Origin: Rotaria macrura
Lineage: Eukaryota > Rotifera > Eurotatoria > Philodinida > Philodinidae
DNA length: 64,000 bases
Reading direction: 5' to 3'
Assembly: GCA_900239685.1 (NCBI GenBank)
Contig: OENT01000056.1
Coordinates: 173,636-237,635, forward strand
The notes beneath the pieces were generated by a model, which was not told the DNA's origin, ran no database searches, and worked only from the letters and a program-made list of their open reading frames with translations. Of this stretch, positions 10,789 to 24,488 are shown in pieces. Each line of letters opens with the position of its first letter. Within the stretch, counting starts at the first letter, position 1. The position numbers and the translations under genes were made by a program.

Positions 10789-12252
10789 ATGAACAATAAT
10801 AGGGTTTCTTGCAGATGTTTAATGTGGCAAGTAAATCTACGCCGACGTCGAATGCGATGCTTTGCCATTGTTTTTACATCGATTATCTTGGTTTGGTGTA
10901 TTGTTCTATATAAGAGTTTATCCATAAATTATGAACAAGATGTTGCACATTCTCATAGTTCAAATGTAATAGAACCATCATCATTTCTATATGAAATTGA
11001 TAATCTCGAATTATTTCTAAAAAAAACACCCGTTAAATATAACTATCATGTTTTCTATTATACATGGTAAGTTCCAATGCATTTAATGAACAACAAATAA
11101 AAATATTTTATTTTATTTGAAAAAAAAATTAAATAAAACCAAAGGTATGGCAATCCGGAATACGATGCTGGTCAATATTTACATTGGAATCATCGCCGAT
11201 TAGCTCATTGGAATAGTGATAAAGCTTCACATTATCCGCAGCATCGACATGAACCTCCAAACGATATTGGCAGTAATTTCTATCCATTACTTGGTGCGTA
11301 CAGTTCCCGTTCTCCAACTATTATGGATAAACAAATGCGAATGATTCGAATGAGTGGTGCAGGTATGACATTATAATCAACCCGTAAAAGACATGACATG
11401 CATGATAATCTTCTTAAAAGGTACATTGTCAGTAAGTTGGTATCCACCCGGTATGGCTGATGATGAAGGACTTCCATGGGATAATCTTATGCCATTGTTA
11501 CTCGATAAAGCTGAGAAATATAAATTAAAAGTAAAAAATCTACACATACACACACTCTGTTGGTTCAATATGTGAATCTGAAATTTTTGTTTTTCTTTCA
11601 GGTGTGTTTCCACATTGAACCATACAAAAATCGTACAGCTGATAATGTCCTATATTGGTCACAATATATTCTTCGTCAATATGGTTCACACGCAGCATTT
11701 TATCGTTATAAAGAAAGAGCTGTATTTTATATATATGATTCTTATCAAATTTCTGCAGATGAATGGCGTCGAAAATTTTCATTGAATGTTACCCTTAAAC
11801 GAGAAGTCTTTTTTGTTGGTCTTATACTTAAATCTCATGAATGTCGACAATTGGCATCATCAGGTTTCGATGCTGCTTATTCTTATTTTGCTGCTAACGG
11901 CTTCACAGAAGCATCAACTTCAAATCGATGGTCATCAATTGTTAAAGAATGTAACACAATACCGTTTATTCCAAGTATAGGACCTGGTTACATAGATACA
12001 AATGTTCGGCCATGGAATGGTGAAACGACAAGATCGAGAGAAAATGGACAGTATTATAAACAAATGTTTAAAGATGTACCCGGTGGTAATGATGGAATAG
12101 TAACGATAACCTCATTTAATGAATGGCATGAAGGAACACAAATCGAGCCAGCTATGGAAAAAACGATATCGACTAATATCACCTACGAACATTATCATCA
12201 AGGTCCTTTTACATATATTTATCTTACACGTGAACTCATTTTTGGTACTTAA
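10789..12252 (+). CDS. MANEA: Glycoprotein endo-alpha-1,2-mannosidase (GH99)
   Basis: Exons 10789-11066, 11145-11362, 11421-11530 and 11602-12252 join in phase to 418 residues. MANEA is a Golgi enzyme that cleaves glucosylated mannose from N-glycans, bypassing the ER glucosidases. Residues about 24-41 form one hydrophobic segment after an Arg-rich N-terminus (RRRRMR), the signal-anchor of a type II Golgi protein. The GH99 domain begins with HVFYYTWYGNPEYD and HWNH, continues with SVSWYPPGMAD and KVCFHIEPYKNR, and holds the catalytic-region block SFNEWHEGTQIEPA, with acidic residues where GH99 enzymes carry theirs. The ending YHQGPFTYIYLTRELIFGT is a little shorter than in vertebrates. A possible acceptor (ATTTCATAG, 10771-10779) sits 9 bp before the ATG. 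AATAAA follows about 50 bp after the stop. Confidence 0.95.
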
Positions 12253-15200
12253 CCGTGATGTTTTGTAAATTATCTTGTCTTTTCTTTTACACGAGTAATC
12301 AAATAAAATGAAATCTATCTTCGACTATCAACTAATGCATTCCGAAATTATCGATGTAGATACGGTAGTGAACATGATTTGAAAAACTGAATATCATCGA
12401 TGATCATCAAATGAGCATTGACTCATTCATCGATTCAACTGCACACACCCAGAATGATGTTACTAGTTGAAATTCGAAACTAACTAACCATCATACAGTT
12501 CACATTGTATCATTAGATTTTCATCGTCACTAAAGTAGATTTCGATACCATCTATACGATCAAGACTACAGATAAGTCAAAAACGATTGTAATATAATTT
12601 CGCTTACTGTAGGATACTGAACAAAACTAGAGTAATGCTATCAAGCCTATATGAAATATTCAGGTACAGTATCATTTTCGATTATAAGATGAAGAACCAT
12701 CAACCTATAATTTTATTGTTATTATTATTTTTTGTATTCTTGATCAATATTTAATCTTTTGTATCATAAATCATAGATTGTTTATCACATCGATCGTAAT
12801 TTTTTAGAGACATTTTTCTGGTACTTTATTTCAAGGTTAAGTAGTTCTTTATTTTTGGGTACTTGTTTTCTCACAATTTTTTTAAAATATCTCTTCTTAG
12901 AATAACTCATCTTTATATTCGTCAGAACTTTATTTTTGATTGAATATTCGAAATCATCGATCAAGTCTCATTCGCACCGTCAATGTCTTTGATTGCATGC
13001 ACCTATTGAACATTTTTTCGAAGAATTCATAAATGAATTTTAACTCCAAAGAAATATTGTATGACTGTTTCTATTTCTTAAAGTTTTGTTTGATAAAGTC
13101 GCCTTGCCGACAAATTGCATAGTGTCAAGTCTGCGAAATGACTTAGGGATAAAATTGATGATATTGTTTCAGTATTTACGTTAGCTTAAAATGTTATTAA
13201 ACATACAAAACAAAATATGATATAATATTACGGTTGCCTGTCATACCAAGCAGTACTTATCGAAATTTTGTTATAATAATATTTATCGAAGAAGATTTAA
13301 ATACAACATCTATGTAGAGTATAATATTTTAACCGTACAAAATCATGCTGCACCAATATTTCTCGAAAAAGAAAGGATTACCATTAGAAAACAATTCCAT
13401 TTCACGAGTAAAAGAAATCATCTGACATTTATTCCTTGCAACATAGAGTGTTGAGTAAATAGAGATACTTGAATATGCCGAAAATAATGTTCTACTGTTC
13501 TAAAGCATAATTATACGATGAAAGTTCAATTCGATTTATTGTCACTTCTAAGCCTGAAACAATTTAATAATATTATAAACGATAAGATTCGAAATAATTC
13601 TTATGATACGTATAATTGTGTATGGCACTGTTTGTTGTCATATTTAAGCATTCAGAAAAAACAACATTTTTATAAATTTAATAATACTAATTCAAGTATA
13701 CTGTATGATCAACATGAATATGACTCTATGCTAGTCATAGTTATTTTTGTATATTTTCTTTACTAATAATGACAATGTTTCATTTATGTTCGATGATACG
13801 AGTGAATATTGATTATAGGCAACAGTAATATCATGTCGGATACCAAGTTTTAATGTAAATAATTTTTTAAATATTAACTATATTCATGAACTTCTCTTGA
13901 TCTGACAGAGAATACTACTGTTTTCGAAACATGCTTAAAATTTCTCTGAGTTTTTATGTACGAAAAAAAAACCGATCTACCTTTAATTGATGTGAACATT
14001 TCTATACAACTGTGAATTAGATGAAAATTTTTAAAAATCCTTGTTGTATAGGACACGTCTAATTACCTAGTCAAAAATTCTTCAAAAGAATAATTACAGT
14101 TCGAGTGAATTTTTTTTTCTTTTATTGGCAAAATGTCTTGTAATGAAAATGATCACGCATCTTGAATCAGTGTACTGAATTGCAATCAATGGAGTAAAGT
14201 AAGTTTTTCAAGGAGAATTTCTTTCAAGCAGAAGAGCAAAGATCCCCCTCAAGAATGTTATTTTTTGCAACCAGACTGCTTTAATTAGTCATTTTCTCTG
14301 CAGTCGTAGTCAAGTTAATATTTGAATAAAGAAAATAAGACATTCACAGAAAATAAATTGTACTCCTATTAACTGTAAAAATGACTTAGTGGATAAATTT
14401 TTAATGAGATATATATCGAACTCACAAGACTACTCTAATGAAGGATACTTTATAAAGAATTTTCATGTTGATATTATTCTATAAAAATAATGCATGTAAA
14501 TGACAACAATCATCTCTTCAGTTTTTCTTTTGTTCGAGTAAAATTTAACGATACTGAAATTCGATGAGAAAAGAAATTAAATTATTTTGATCGATATTTT
14601 TTTCTTCATAAAAAATTTACCATGACATATTTTCATCGGGTAGTCAAGAACGAAGATGTATGACTGCTTGGTTTTTTTGTATGGTTTGCAAATGTAGTTC
14701 ATGTTGAAGTTTCTCTTTCATGTCATTCTAGAAACAAAAAGAAAAAGATAGAATCATGATCGAACATGTTCATCGATATTATCAACACGTAGGCAAATGA
14801 AAACATTAATGTCTACAAATGATCGTTTAAATGACGGTGATCAGCGTACATACATTTTAATTGTCACTATTGATACAATCATCAGTTAGCTATAAGGCCA
14901 TCAAAAAAAAATAATAAAGCATTGCCTCCGGTTGCTTGACATGTACATCTAAAGACATCAAATAGACTGATTCAATGCTCAACTAGCAGATGCCTTTCTT
15001 CGATCACGAGCAATCTTTTTCTGTTTCTTTCTCGTACGAGTATATACGATTTTTGTTGACATAATAAGCAGTAACTTTAATTTCATATTTCAGATGATAA
15101 GAATGTATTGTATGCTAAGAATAGCAATGCACTCTTTTCTCTCTCTCTCTCTCTGCCTCTTCATTTCTCAATCTCTTTCAAACGAACTAGTTTTATTATC

Positions 15201-17555
15201 ATTGATGCAAGATTTTCATATGGAGTATAAGTAGAAAATGTATAATAAAACACAATGTTTGTTGATTTCGTTCTTCTTTCTTTCTTCTTTCATTTGTTCT
15301 TCGTTCTTCTGTATTATATGTATTTATTTCTGTGATTGAGAAAAAACACAAGAGTCTATTCAGCATATATAATTTGAAATTATTTTAAATCAATCACATC
15401 AGTCGATGAATAGCACAAGAGAAGAACATCACAATACCAATTCATGTGTTTTTTAGTCAATGGCTTCCTTCATTTCGTTTTAATGTATATATGCATATTC
15501 ATAAGTGACAAAAACAACATTTGTCAAGGTAGTGATGATCAAATTTCTTCCGATACATTACTTTATTATGGGTGTCAAACAAACAGCTTTTCAGTTAATA
15601 TGAAGGAAGACCTTGCGCTAGAAGTTTATTACGGGGAAACTTGAAGATTTTTATTTGATAAACCAATATGCATCTTTTGACTTTTGAGTGACAAAATATG
15701 GTATGTATGGTCTGTTTCAAACGTTGCTAATGCTCTTTTTTTCTTTTCATTATTGTTGTTTCATTTGTCTAAAATAATGTTATTTATTTCAAAACAACAA
15801 CATTTTATGTATGTAGAAAAATGAACTTTTTCGATTGACATTGTGCAAAATTCCTACTTTTAACTTATTGTCTATGTACAACTAAAATTAATGAATAACA
15901 TTATTATGTGTAGTATTATTTTTCTCCAATTGACATAACCAATAACTTTAACTTCAATCCAGTAGAATTGAATGATGATCGCAGTATTTCATTTAGTATG
16001 AGTGGTCTATTCACACTATTTTTGCGATACTGCGATGTGCTTGTATATGATTCTGAACATAAGAGTTCGTTTTAACATTACAAGAAACAACGTATAAAAC
16101 ATGCTGAATAGGGTTTGAGTGATGTTTGAAGAATTAGTGACATAGTTCAAGAAAGCTTTTAGTCGTAGATATTTTAGAAAATTTAGAAAATATCTATCGT
16201 ACACAAATAGATGACGATAGAGTTCTTATTCCTTAGTTCTTCAAAAGCGCATACCTTAATAGCAAATGTTATAAATATACATAGAAATACACGAGTACGT
16301 TCTCCGTTGTTTAGGAAAATTTTACCTTGAAAATCATTCTCATTGAAATCCAATGAATTTAGTTTGTGTCATATATGAATCTATATCATGATTTTTTTTC
16401 TCTTAAATTTAATCTTATATGTAGTTTGATGAGAGAAACAAATGCGCATTAAAAAAAAAGATTCGTGACATTTTTATAAAAAAAAGAACCATAAGTCAAG
16501 TGATTTATTACTTAGCTGTTGTCTTCTTCTTCTTCATGATTTCAAAGTTTATTCAGTATCACTTAAAATATTTTCTCTTATCGCTAATGATGTGACAGTT
16601 ACTTGCAAATGTGATAGAATGATTTTAGTATCAATGAAAAATTATTGATTCTTTTACGAGGACAGAAATTATAGCGATGGTACATGTTTGCTCTCTTACT
16701 ATTATCGGTAGTCGACATTTCGAATCATGTGCATTGTTCACTTGTGGATGAATATTATTTTTCATGTATTTGAATAGTTCTTTTATATGAATTATTTTCC
16801 TATTTGCTATTTTATTAACGTACGCTTAAATAGTCTTTTCATGTATATTCATGTAGATTAAAAAACAATAAGTTTCGATTAAATAAGTTAGATAGTCAAT
16901 TATGTTTAGGTCAGGTCAAGGTATGTCAGTGCACTATTAACGTGACCGAATGAGTTCTTATCTCGACGCTAAGTTCTAGTTCGAATCATTTATTCTTTTG
17001 AATTGCAGAAAAATTAATCGACTGAGATATTTCAACTATAGATAACATTTACATGCACATTAGTTTCAAATGAATAATGCATCCATGATTGATAGATACA
17101 TCATTCTAATTCCAGGAAAAGATCGAACAACTCTAACTTTTATTTTTGATTTATATCTGTTTGTAATTCGATTTTTGAGACGAACACTATTTCAATACTC
17201 AACTAAAATTTTTAACCTTCATGAATGAAACATATATACTTCTTTGATGATCGACATCTATAGACTGCGCTACTTTATATGAAACCCGCCGTGTGTTTTA
17301 TCTTTGACGGTTGGCTTATGCAATGAGACAATAGAGATAGTGAAAAACTATGTCATGATTCGTGTTCTTGTTGTTTTTTTTGTGCATTGTATCTAATTAG
17401 TGTAACTTGTACATGTCTGATGATATTTTCTTCTTCAACGAAGAAAAACAAGCAACGTTCCTATTCGTAGACAAAAAGAAATATTTTTCTTTTTGTTTAT
17501 TTAGATGGTTTTATCTTACATTTATTCAAAAATGAAATAATATTTCTCTTTGGTA
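12253..17555. other. Long gene-poor spacer (5.3 kb)
   Basis: After the MANEA polyadenylation signal I find no conserved coding sequence. Visible features are a CT microsatellite near 15139-15155, T-rich runs, and one possible short minus-strand exon at 14644-14727 listed separately. Open frames at 13518-13766, 15444-15644 and on the minus strand at 16016-16204 look like chance. Part of the right end must be promoter or 5' UTR of the RhoGAP gene; an acceptor-like TTTAG ends at 17504. Confidence 0.5.
14644..14727 (-). CDS. Possible terminal exon of an unknown minus-strand gene
   Basis: On the minus strand a strong pyrimidine tract ending in TTTCTAG directly precedes a 28-codon frame ending in TGA. 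The frame reads NDMKEKLQHELHLQTIQKNQ and on to a stop, with helical, coiled-coil-like composition. No upstream exon in matching phase could be found nearby. A separate 27-codon basic frame (minus, 15062-14979, KKQKKIARDRRK) cannot be joined to it. Treat as a weak candidate. Confidence 0.2.
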   Translation of the reverse strand, partial: NDMKEKLQHELHLQTIQKNQAVIHLRS

Positions 17556-19371
17556 ATGAATAATCCAATAGAAGATAGCATTCATATTGATGAACATTTG
17601 AAAAAGAAATCTCGAGAATCACATCCATTAACACGAAAATCTCGTTCAATAAGTCGTTATTTTCTCGGTAATAAACATTCAAGTATCGATATAACAGCAC
17701 AAGACATTGACATAAGACGGTGCTTATCATCGATCGGAATATTTGATACATATGACTTATGGACAAGTGTAACATTATATCGAGATTATAGAACATGTCG
17801 ACGTTTGCTTATTATAACAGATAAAAATGAATTAATTATCGGTAAAGCCAATCAAAAACAAACACTATTAAAAATTAAACATCGTATTGATTTGAATCGC
17901 GTATGGTTATATACAAATATTGAAAATTTAAATGAATCTGTCATATCTGAAATAACATCACTAACTTACTATGATTATCAACGATCGTTAATTATTGGTT
18001 GGCCATTAATAGAAAATTTTCTTGTTGAATTCGATTCAAAAGATGTTCGAGATATTTGGTATAAACGTATTCAATCGTAAGTGATTAAAAGAACCCTAAG
18101 CAACAAAAAAGCAAAGCACCATTATTCTTTTGTTACTGTAGAATTAATTAATAATCCTTTTACGTTTCCGTAAGAATAATTCTTATGCAGAATTCAATCA
18201 CGCAATTGCATATAATAACATCTTTCTAGAAAGCGTTCTGTATTGAAACTTAAAAAACTTTCGTCTGATTACGCAAGCTTTGAATATATTGATTTTATGT
18301 AATTGACTTAAAAACTAGAAGAGACATCTTGAAAAACATTTTATTTTGAACAGAATCAATTGATCTAACATTTCCTCTCATCAGAATCTATTCGTATCTT
18401 TCTGTTCAGAGCAAAGAAGAACACTTTTCATGAAGACACGTACGAAAATTTTCATGGGATATATAAGTTTCTCGGTCAAATATTTTGATAAGATGCATCA
18501 AAATACAACAGACGAAGGCTTCATTTTCTCTGTATACTATAATTTTTTGTGATTATGTTGAAAAATTTTAGTTGATACATCGCCGAAAACTTCAGAATAA
18601 TATCAAATTATTTAATCACAAAATTGCTTGCTTATCTTTTATTAACTTCGCCATTCGCACAACAATTTTTCTCATCTACTTCTAATTTATTCAAGATCGA
18701 ATTCCTATTACGAGAGTATTTATTTTCAGATAAAATTCCGCATCGTTTTCTTTTCTTTGTTATTCTTGAATAAAATCTTATTTTTTTCGCTTAATTATTA
18801 CGTATTTTACTTAGTGTCAACCTATAAACATGCCCTCTACACCTATTCATATTTCAAGAACTATGTATTTTCTTCCCTATAACCATGTGTCAATAGATAA
18901 GATTAATAGGTAACATAAGAAATACATTATATTTTAATAAACATTCCTTCGAGCTGAATTTCAACGATTTCATTTTCGTTTTGCTGTATCTTTTACATTA
19001 TCGATAATATATTCCATAAATTTTTATGATTCTTGAATATCAATATCACCATATCTCTATAATACAATTTAGAACATTAAATTTTTGGTGGCAGTTAAAT
19101 AATGTGAATGCCGAACATGTTCGTGTTTTAATCGATCAAAACCAAGAATCTGATCAAAATAATAATAATGCAACTTCATTTCTAATTGTAAATTGAACAA
19201 TAAACATCGTATAAGAATCATTGAATATGTATTTTTCTAGCGTAAAGTAATTAGTATTCGACCACAAGAAACCGTTCGAGATTTAATTAAAAAATGTATT
19301 GATGCATGTCATCTACGGGTATGTGAAATGCATTCTTTTCTTTCAATTTCTTTTTTTTTCTCCTCTACACA

Positions 19372-19402
<31 letters not shown>

Positions 19403-22400
19403 ATAAAGGATTTGTGCGTTGATAATTATATTTTATTTGTATTAAATGATTCGAATGTAATATCGAGTGCGAATAATAATTATACGATAAATCAAGTCGC
19501 CATTTCTTCTGTACAATCCAATCAAACACAATTAATACCATTGATTGGTAAGTCGAGTCCTTTCCCATGTTCGAATTCTCTTATGTTTTTTTTTTCTTGC
19601 GTGATACTTCTCATTTGAATACTAAAGAACGCAGTTGAAAAAAAAAGACAAGCGAAAAAAGAGAACAAGAGACTTTATTTCACAGTTATATACATTTATA
19701 TATATATATATATGTCTCATACATCTAACTTCTCATTTGTTCTCTCTATTTTTCTTTTTTTGCAACGTTTTATTTTTTTTCTTGTCAAATTGTAAGAGTA
19801 CTTAAGATTTATATATAACCAACAATTTTCTTTTCATTTGTGTATTATTCCGGGTGCAAATCGACGTTTCGAAGATTTCTTTTCTTTTCTATTGAAAAAG
19901 AACAAAAAATATGATTAATGAACGAGCACGAAAGTCCGATCGATATCATCCAAGTTTCTTTTCTATATTTCGTGTTGCCGCCATGCGTTCGAAAAGTCTT
20001 GACATGGTTTATGATCGTAATCGTCATCAACAAGGTAATATTTATACACAAAAAAGAAACTACAGTCGAAAATTTCGATATCCGAATTCGACATGTATGA
20101 TATAGATCTTGTTTTTCACAATTGGAGAGAAAAAAAAATGAAGAATAGGAGGAGGCGGAGAAAAAAGGAAGGAGAAGGAGGAGGAGGAGTTCGCCTACAT
20201 ATCAATTGTATTCTTGACATTTCTTTAAGAATTAGTAAAAAAAAAAAAGAAAGAGTGAAACGAAAAGTGCATCGGTGATGATGACATACATATGTTAATT
20301 ACATATGGAAAATCGATGTGACTACGAATTCGATTCACTTCATTAGACAATAAAATGAAAGGTGACAGATGCAAACACATTCATAGAGATGTTCAATCTA
20401 TTTGTGACAAGAAAAATAATTTCAGTTGATTGGTAGTTCAATAGAAGAAAGAGTAAAGAATCGATTGTATGTATATATCCTAGGTTGAGCCGAATGAAAA
20501 AAGAAAAGTCGTTCAACACGAAAAGAAAAGGAATGCGAAATATATTGATCATGTCCATAGTTAAGACAAACATTGACGATGCGTACATACGATCTATATG
20601 AACTCCCAACTATTTCAAACATTGGAGGTAAAAGAACGAACAAAAGAAGAAGAAAAAAAGCCGAAAATTTCGATAGAACAGAACAAATAAAGATGAATTC
20701 AAACCTGAATAGAGATAGTCGATAATGTTTCGAGTAAGCCATAACACATCACGTTACAACTTAAATCGTTATTCATACAGTATGATCATATATAGAACTT
20801 GAAGAAAAATTTTCTTATTTTCTAAATTCTATAGGTCATGAATATCCATATGCAATAAAAATGAAACATTTAAAAACATCGAATCAGACATCATGTGATA
20901 GTGATGATCGTTTATCGTTACATAGTACAACAACAACAACAGTCTATTCTAAACATAATACTTCAACGACAAGTCTAAATAATATTCCAATGAATTCGTA
21001 TGATTTTGAATTACGAAAACGTGATATTGACAATCAGAATAAAAAGCATCGTTTTTTTCATAAACGTAAAACTAAAGATTATAGTAAATCATTATTACCC
21101 CAATACAATGATGATTATCGACCATCATCAGCTGCAATGCCTCTACGAGCAAAATCGTCGAATCAATTTTTCGGACAAACATTTGATGAACTTATTAAAA
21201 AATATAATAATCAATTACCACCTGTTATTCAAGTAAAGAGAAAAGCAATTTTGTTTGTTTTCTTGATTTTAAATTGTCTGTTTCTTTTTAGCAATTACTT
21301 GAAGTAATTTATTACAAAGGACCAGAGACAATAGGCATTTTTCGTAAAGTTGCAAATACACGATCAGTTAAAGATTCGATTGAGAAAATTGAACGAAATA
21401 TTCTTTTACAAGATGAAGATTTGCATCCGATCTTAGCTGCTGGAATACTTAAAGTAAGTTCAATTGATAATATAAAATAGTTGATGTAGTGAAGAAGAAA
21501 TAGCCTATGAATATAGTAAAAATAAAACATATTTTCATTGTAGGACAATGAAAGGTAAGATGATTGAAAAAACAATGTTCCCCTTTATTATATCTTTTTC
21601 CTGCATGATAATCCATGAAATCCTGCCTAATACATATTTTTTTAGCATTTTTTACGAACCTTACCCGAGCCAGTATTCAATGCAGTACAATATGACAATT
21701 GGAAAAAATGTCTTCGCCTTCCTAATATGCAAGAAAAAGTTTCATTCGCACGAAAAAAGTATATGAAATGAATCATATTTAAATTTATGCTGAATACAAT
21801 TATTTATTTGTTTAGTATCGTCAGTACACTTTCTGAATCTAATCATTTATTATTAAAAGGTTTTATATGTATACTCAATCGTATATCCCAAAATGCAGAT
21901 ACAAATGGAATGAATCCATTCAATCTAGGTTTATGCGTATCGAATAGTTTGTTTAAAACAGAATCAACAACAATAGCATCAGGCAAACAAGAAGCTGATG
22001 TTATGTCATCGATAGTTGAATTTTTAATTGTTAATTGTACATCCATATTTGGTTCGGATGTGCTTACGTGTGTACCAGACAAACGTATTATTGTTCATCA
22101 TATACCTAGTATAAGTAAGAGAAGTTTGAAATCATGTTCGTCAAGTGAAGAAAAAAAAAACACAATAAAGTATTTTCCTTTCTTCTTCTTTTTTTGTACC
22201 TTTTAAGCTCGACCGAATGCATCATCAATTGAAAGCCTCGATGAAGTTGAATCATCACCACATTTACCTATTGTTAATAGATCTCGTGATTCTGGCTTAG
22301 CCACATCTGATCAACCATTGAATGATGATAGTTCAGAAATAAGTGAACATTTTCGACGTAATACATCTATTATTTCTACAAAACCACCGAGTTGGACATC

Positions 22401-24488
22401 ATCTATTGCATGTGGTACTGGTATTGTTGTATCAAGTATGATCGTTCCAACAACAATACTATCATTGACGCGGAATCGAAATTCGAAAAATCTTTACAAG
22501 CCATCAAAACAATTTATGGAACGAGAAAAATTAACCAATGATACAACAGATGAATCTGATCGAGATGAATTCAATGGTACCATCGGTGATTCAAGTGTAC
22601 GTTCATCAACAACAACAGTGAATAATATTTCCATAGGAAAAGTTAAACGATCAAAGCCAATATCACGTCATTCATCATTGGGTAACAATGAACATAATCA
22701 AAAAATGCAACTACAATCAACCAAAGAATCCAAACGTGTAACGACCAATGATGTTAAACGTGCATCGTCACTCAAACAATTTCATCATGTATCCGATGAA
22801 GCTGATGATGATGACGAACAAAATAAAACTTTAAATGCAAGTACAAATAATATTAGTAACAATAATAATAATAATACAAAAAAGAAAACATCAACAACAA
22901 CAACGCAGAAAAATGAACAACCTTTATCTTCGGCACTATTAGTCAATAGTAAAAGTTTAACAAATGAACGACGATCAAAATCAGTTAAACCTAAAACTAT
23001 AAATAGTGATGAAGAATCAATGACGACAAGGTAAATTTCGATTTTTGACTTTTATTTTTATGTACACGCGATATTTCTATTGTGTCAAGATTAGTACAGA
23101 TTAACTTGACGAAAATTAATCCTCTCATGAAACTGAAGATATTTTTATGTGTTGAAAACAGAACTAGTCAATGTCCTAAGTTGTTCGAGGATTTCGATCT
23201 TGTTATTTGTATGAAAATGTACTTTAGTCTGAAGTTCTTTTTAAAAATTTGAGTACGAGAGAAAATTTCAAAGGTCTTCTATGCAGGTCAGTAGAATGTT
23301 ATGAAATATGAAACAAGAAAAAGAACATATTGTGTTGACATTCATGTTCTTTTAATAGTCGATTCATATTTTGAATTTTTTAATATTGTAAACAGTCTAC
23401 ATGCTTAAATTTAGGCACAATTCATCGATGAGATGTTGTCTATTTTTTCAATCCTAAGTCTTCTCAAAATAAGAAAACTCTAACTTGAAATAATAATAAT
23501 ATTAATACGTGAAAATTTTTATTTTTTTGCAGATTATAATTAGCTTAAATAAAAGTAAAATCGGTAGGTAAAGGGATGGTTATTCAGATAAACAATCTCT
23601 AACGAATGCTATATAAAGACAAAAAATATTTACATAGCCAAACGAAAACAAAATCTTGAAGTATTTATCTATTTATTTATTTATTTATTCAATTTTATTT
23701 GTATTAGATCAATACAACTTGAGCAACAAGATTTAGATTTAACAAGTGAACCATTAAGTACAATTAATCAACGTCTTACTAATTTTTCAACGGTGCGTTC
23801 AGCATCATTCAATGTATCAACAACAACAACAGCAGCAGCAGCTAAAACGTCCGAGTTATCTTCCCTAATACCACAATCATTACAAATATCGGTATCTATC
23901 GATCGTAATACTCGACAACAACCTATTATAGCCGATGGTCGTTCGCGACATAATGGTCCATTAGCAGCAACAACAAATCAAATCTATACATCCTCACATA
24001 ATAATGAACATCACAGTCAAACAAATTCAAACACGAAAATAAAAACTGAACGTGATCGAACATTTGTTCATCATTCTGATTGTCGTCCATTTAAACTTGG
24101 CACGGCCGTACAAATGAAACCTATCGATGATTTACTATTATCGTCATCCAATGGACGATGTCGTCCGTGTCATCGACAAAATGCACTTCGCTATAAATCT
24201 GTTGACCAAGAACATAAAGACATACCAACAACACGTCCGACAACGCCAATAGTAATTAACCAAAATCGTATGTATTCAAATGAAAATTCTTCGACAAACA
24301 TATCACGTTATCAATCCATCGAAAGACGTGTACCGACGCCGGCAACACAACCCGTTAAAGTATTTTCATTTGATATAAATGATGAACTTCGACCAAGTGA
24401 TATATCATGGTCAGTACGTGAGAAAGCGAAATTATTCGAACATAAAAATCATAATAAATTATCCACGGGACGTGAAAACTATGTGTGA
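17556..24488 (+). CDS. ARHGAP20: Rho GTPase-activating protein, ARHGAP20-like
   Basis: Exons 17556-18076, 19073-19187, 19241-19318, 19409-19547, 20835-21232, 21292-21453, 21646-21758, 21816-22114, 22208-23030 and 23708-24488 join in phase to 1142 residues, close to vertebrate ARHGAP20. RhoGAPs speed GTP hydrolysis by Rho-family GTPases; ARHGAP20 is a Rap1-linked RhoGAP. Residues about 55-175 form a PH-like domain (CRRLLIITDKNELIIGKAN ... RSLIIGWPLIENFLVEF). Next is a Ras-associating-like region (ISIRPQETVRDLIKKC ... IPLIGHEYPYAIKMKHL). The RhoGAP domain starts at FGQTFDELIKKY and includes GIFRKVANTRSV with the expected arginine finger, AAGILKHFLRTLPEPVFN, and NPFNLGLCVSNSLF. The last 600 residues are low-complexity Ser/Thr/Asn-rich and probably disordered. 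Residues seen directly; the subfamily is inferred from domain order. Confidence 0.88.
19911..20034 (+). CDS. Alternative first coding exon of the RhoGAP gene
   Basis: Inside the 1.29 kb intron 19548-20834, ATG at 19911 opens 41 codons plus one base, ending at a GTAATA donor. The phase fits exactly the acceptor at 20835, restoring the glycine of GHEYPYAIKM. The encoded peptide begins MINERARKSDRYHPSFF and includes AAMRSKSLDMVYDRN. It cannot be a cassette exon in the long transcript: no acceptor in the right phase exists and there is an in-frame stop just upstream. It would yield a shorter protein without the PH domain. No transcript evidence is available here. Confidence 0.5.

Noticed and set aside
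21544-21554. An 11 bp micro-exon in the RhoGAP domain (acceptor at 21543, donor GTAAGA)
   Set aside because: Including it breaks the frame, whereas splicing 21453 directly to 21646 gives the conserved FLRTLPEP.
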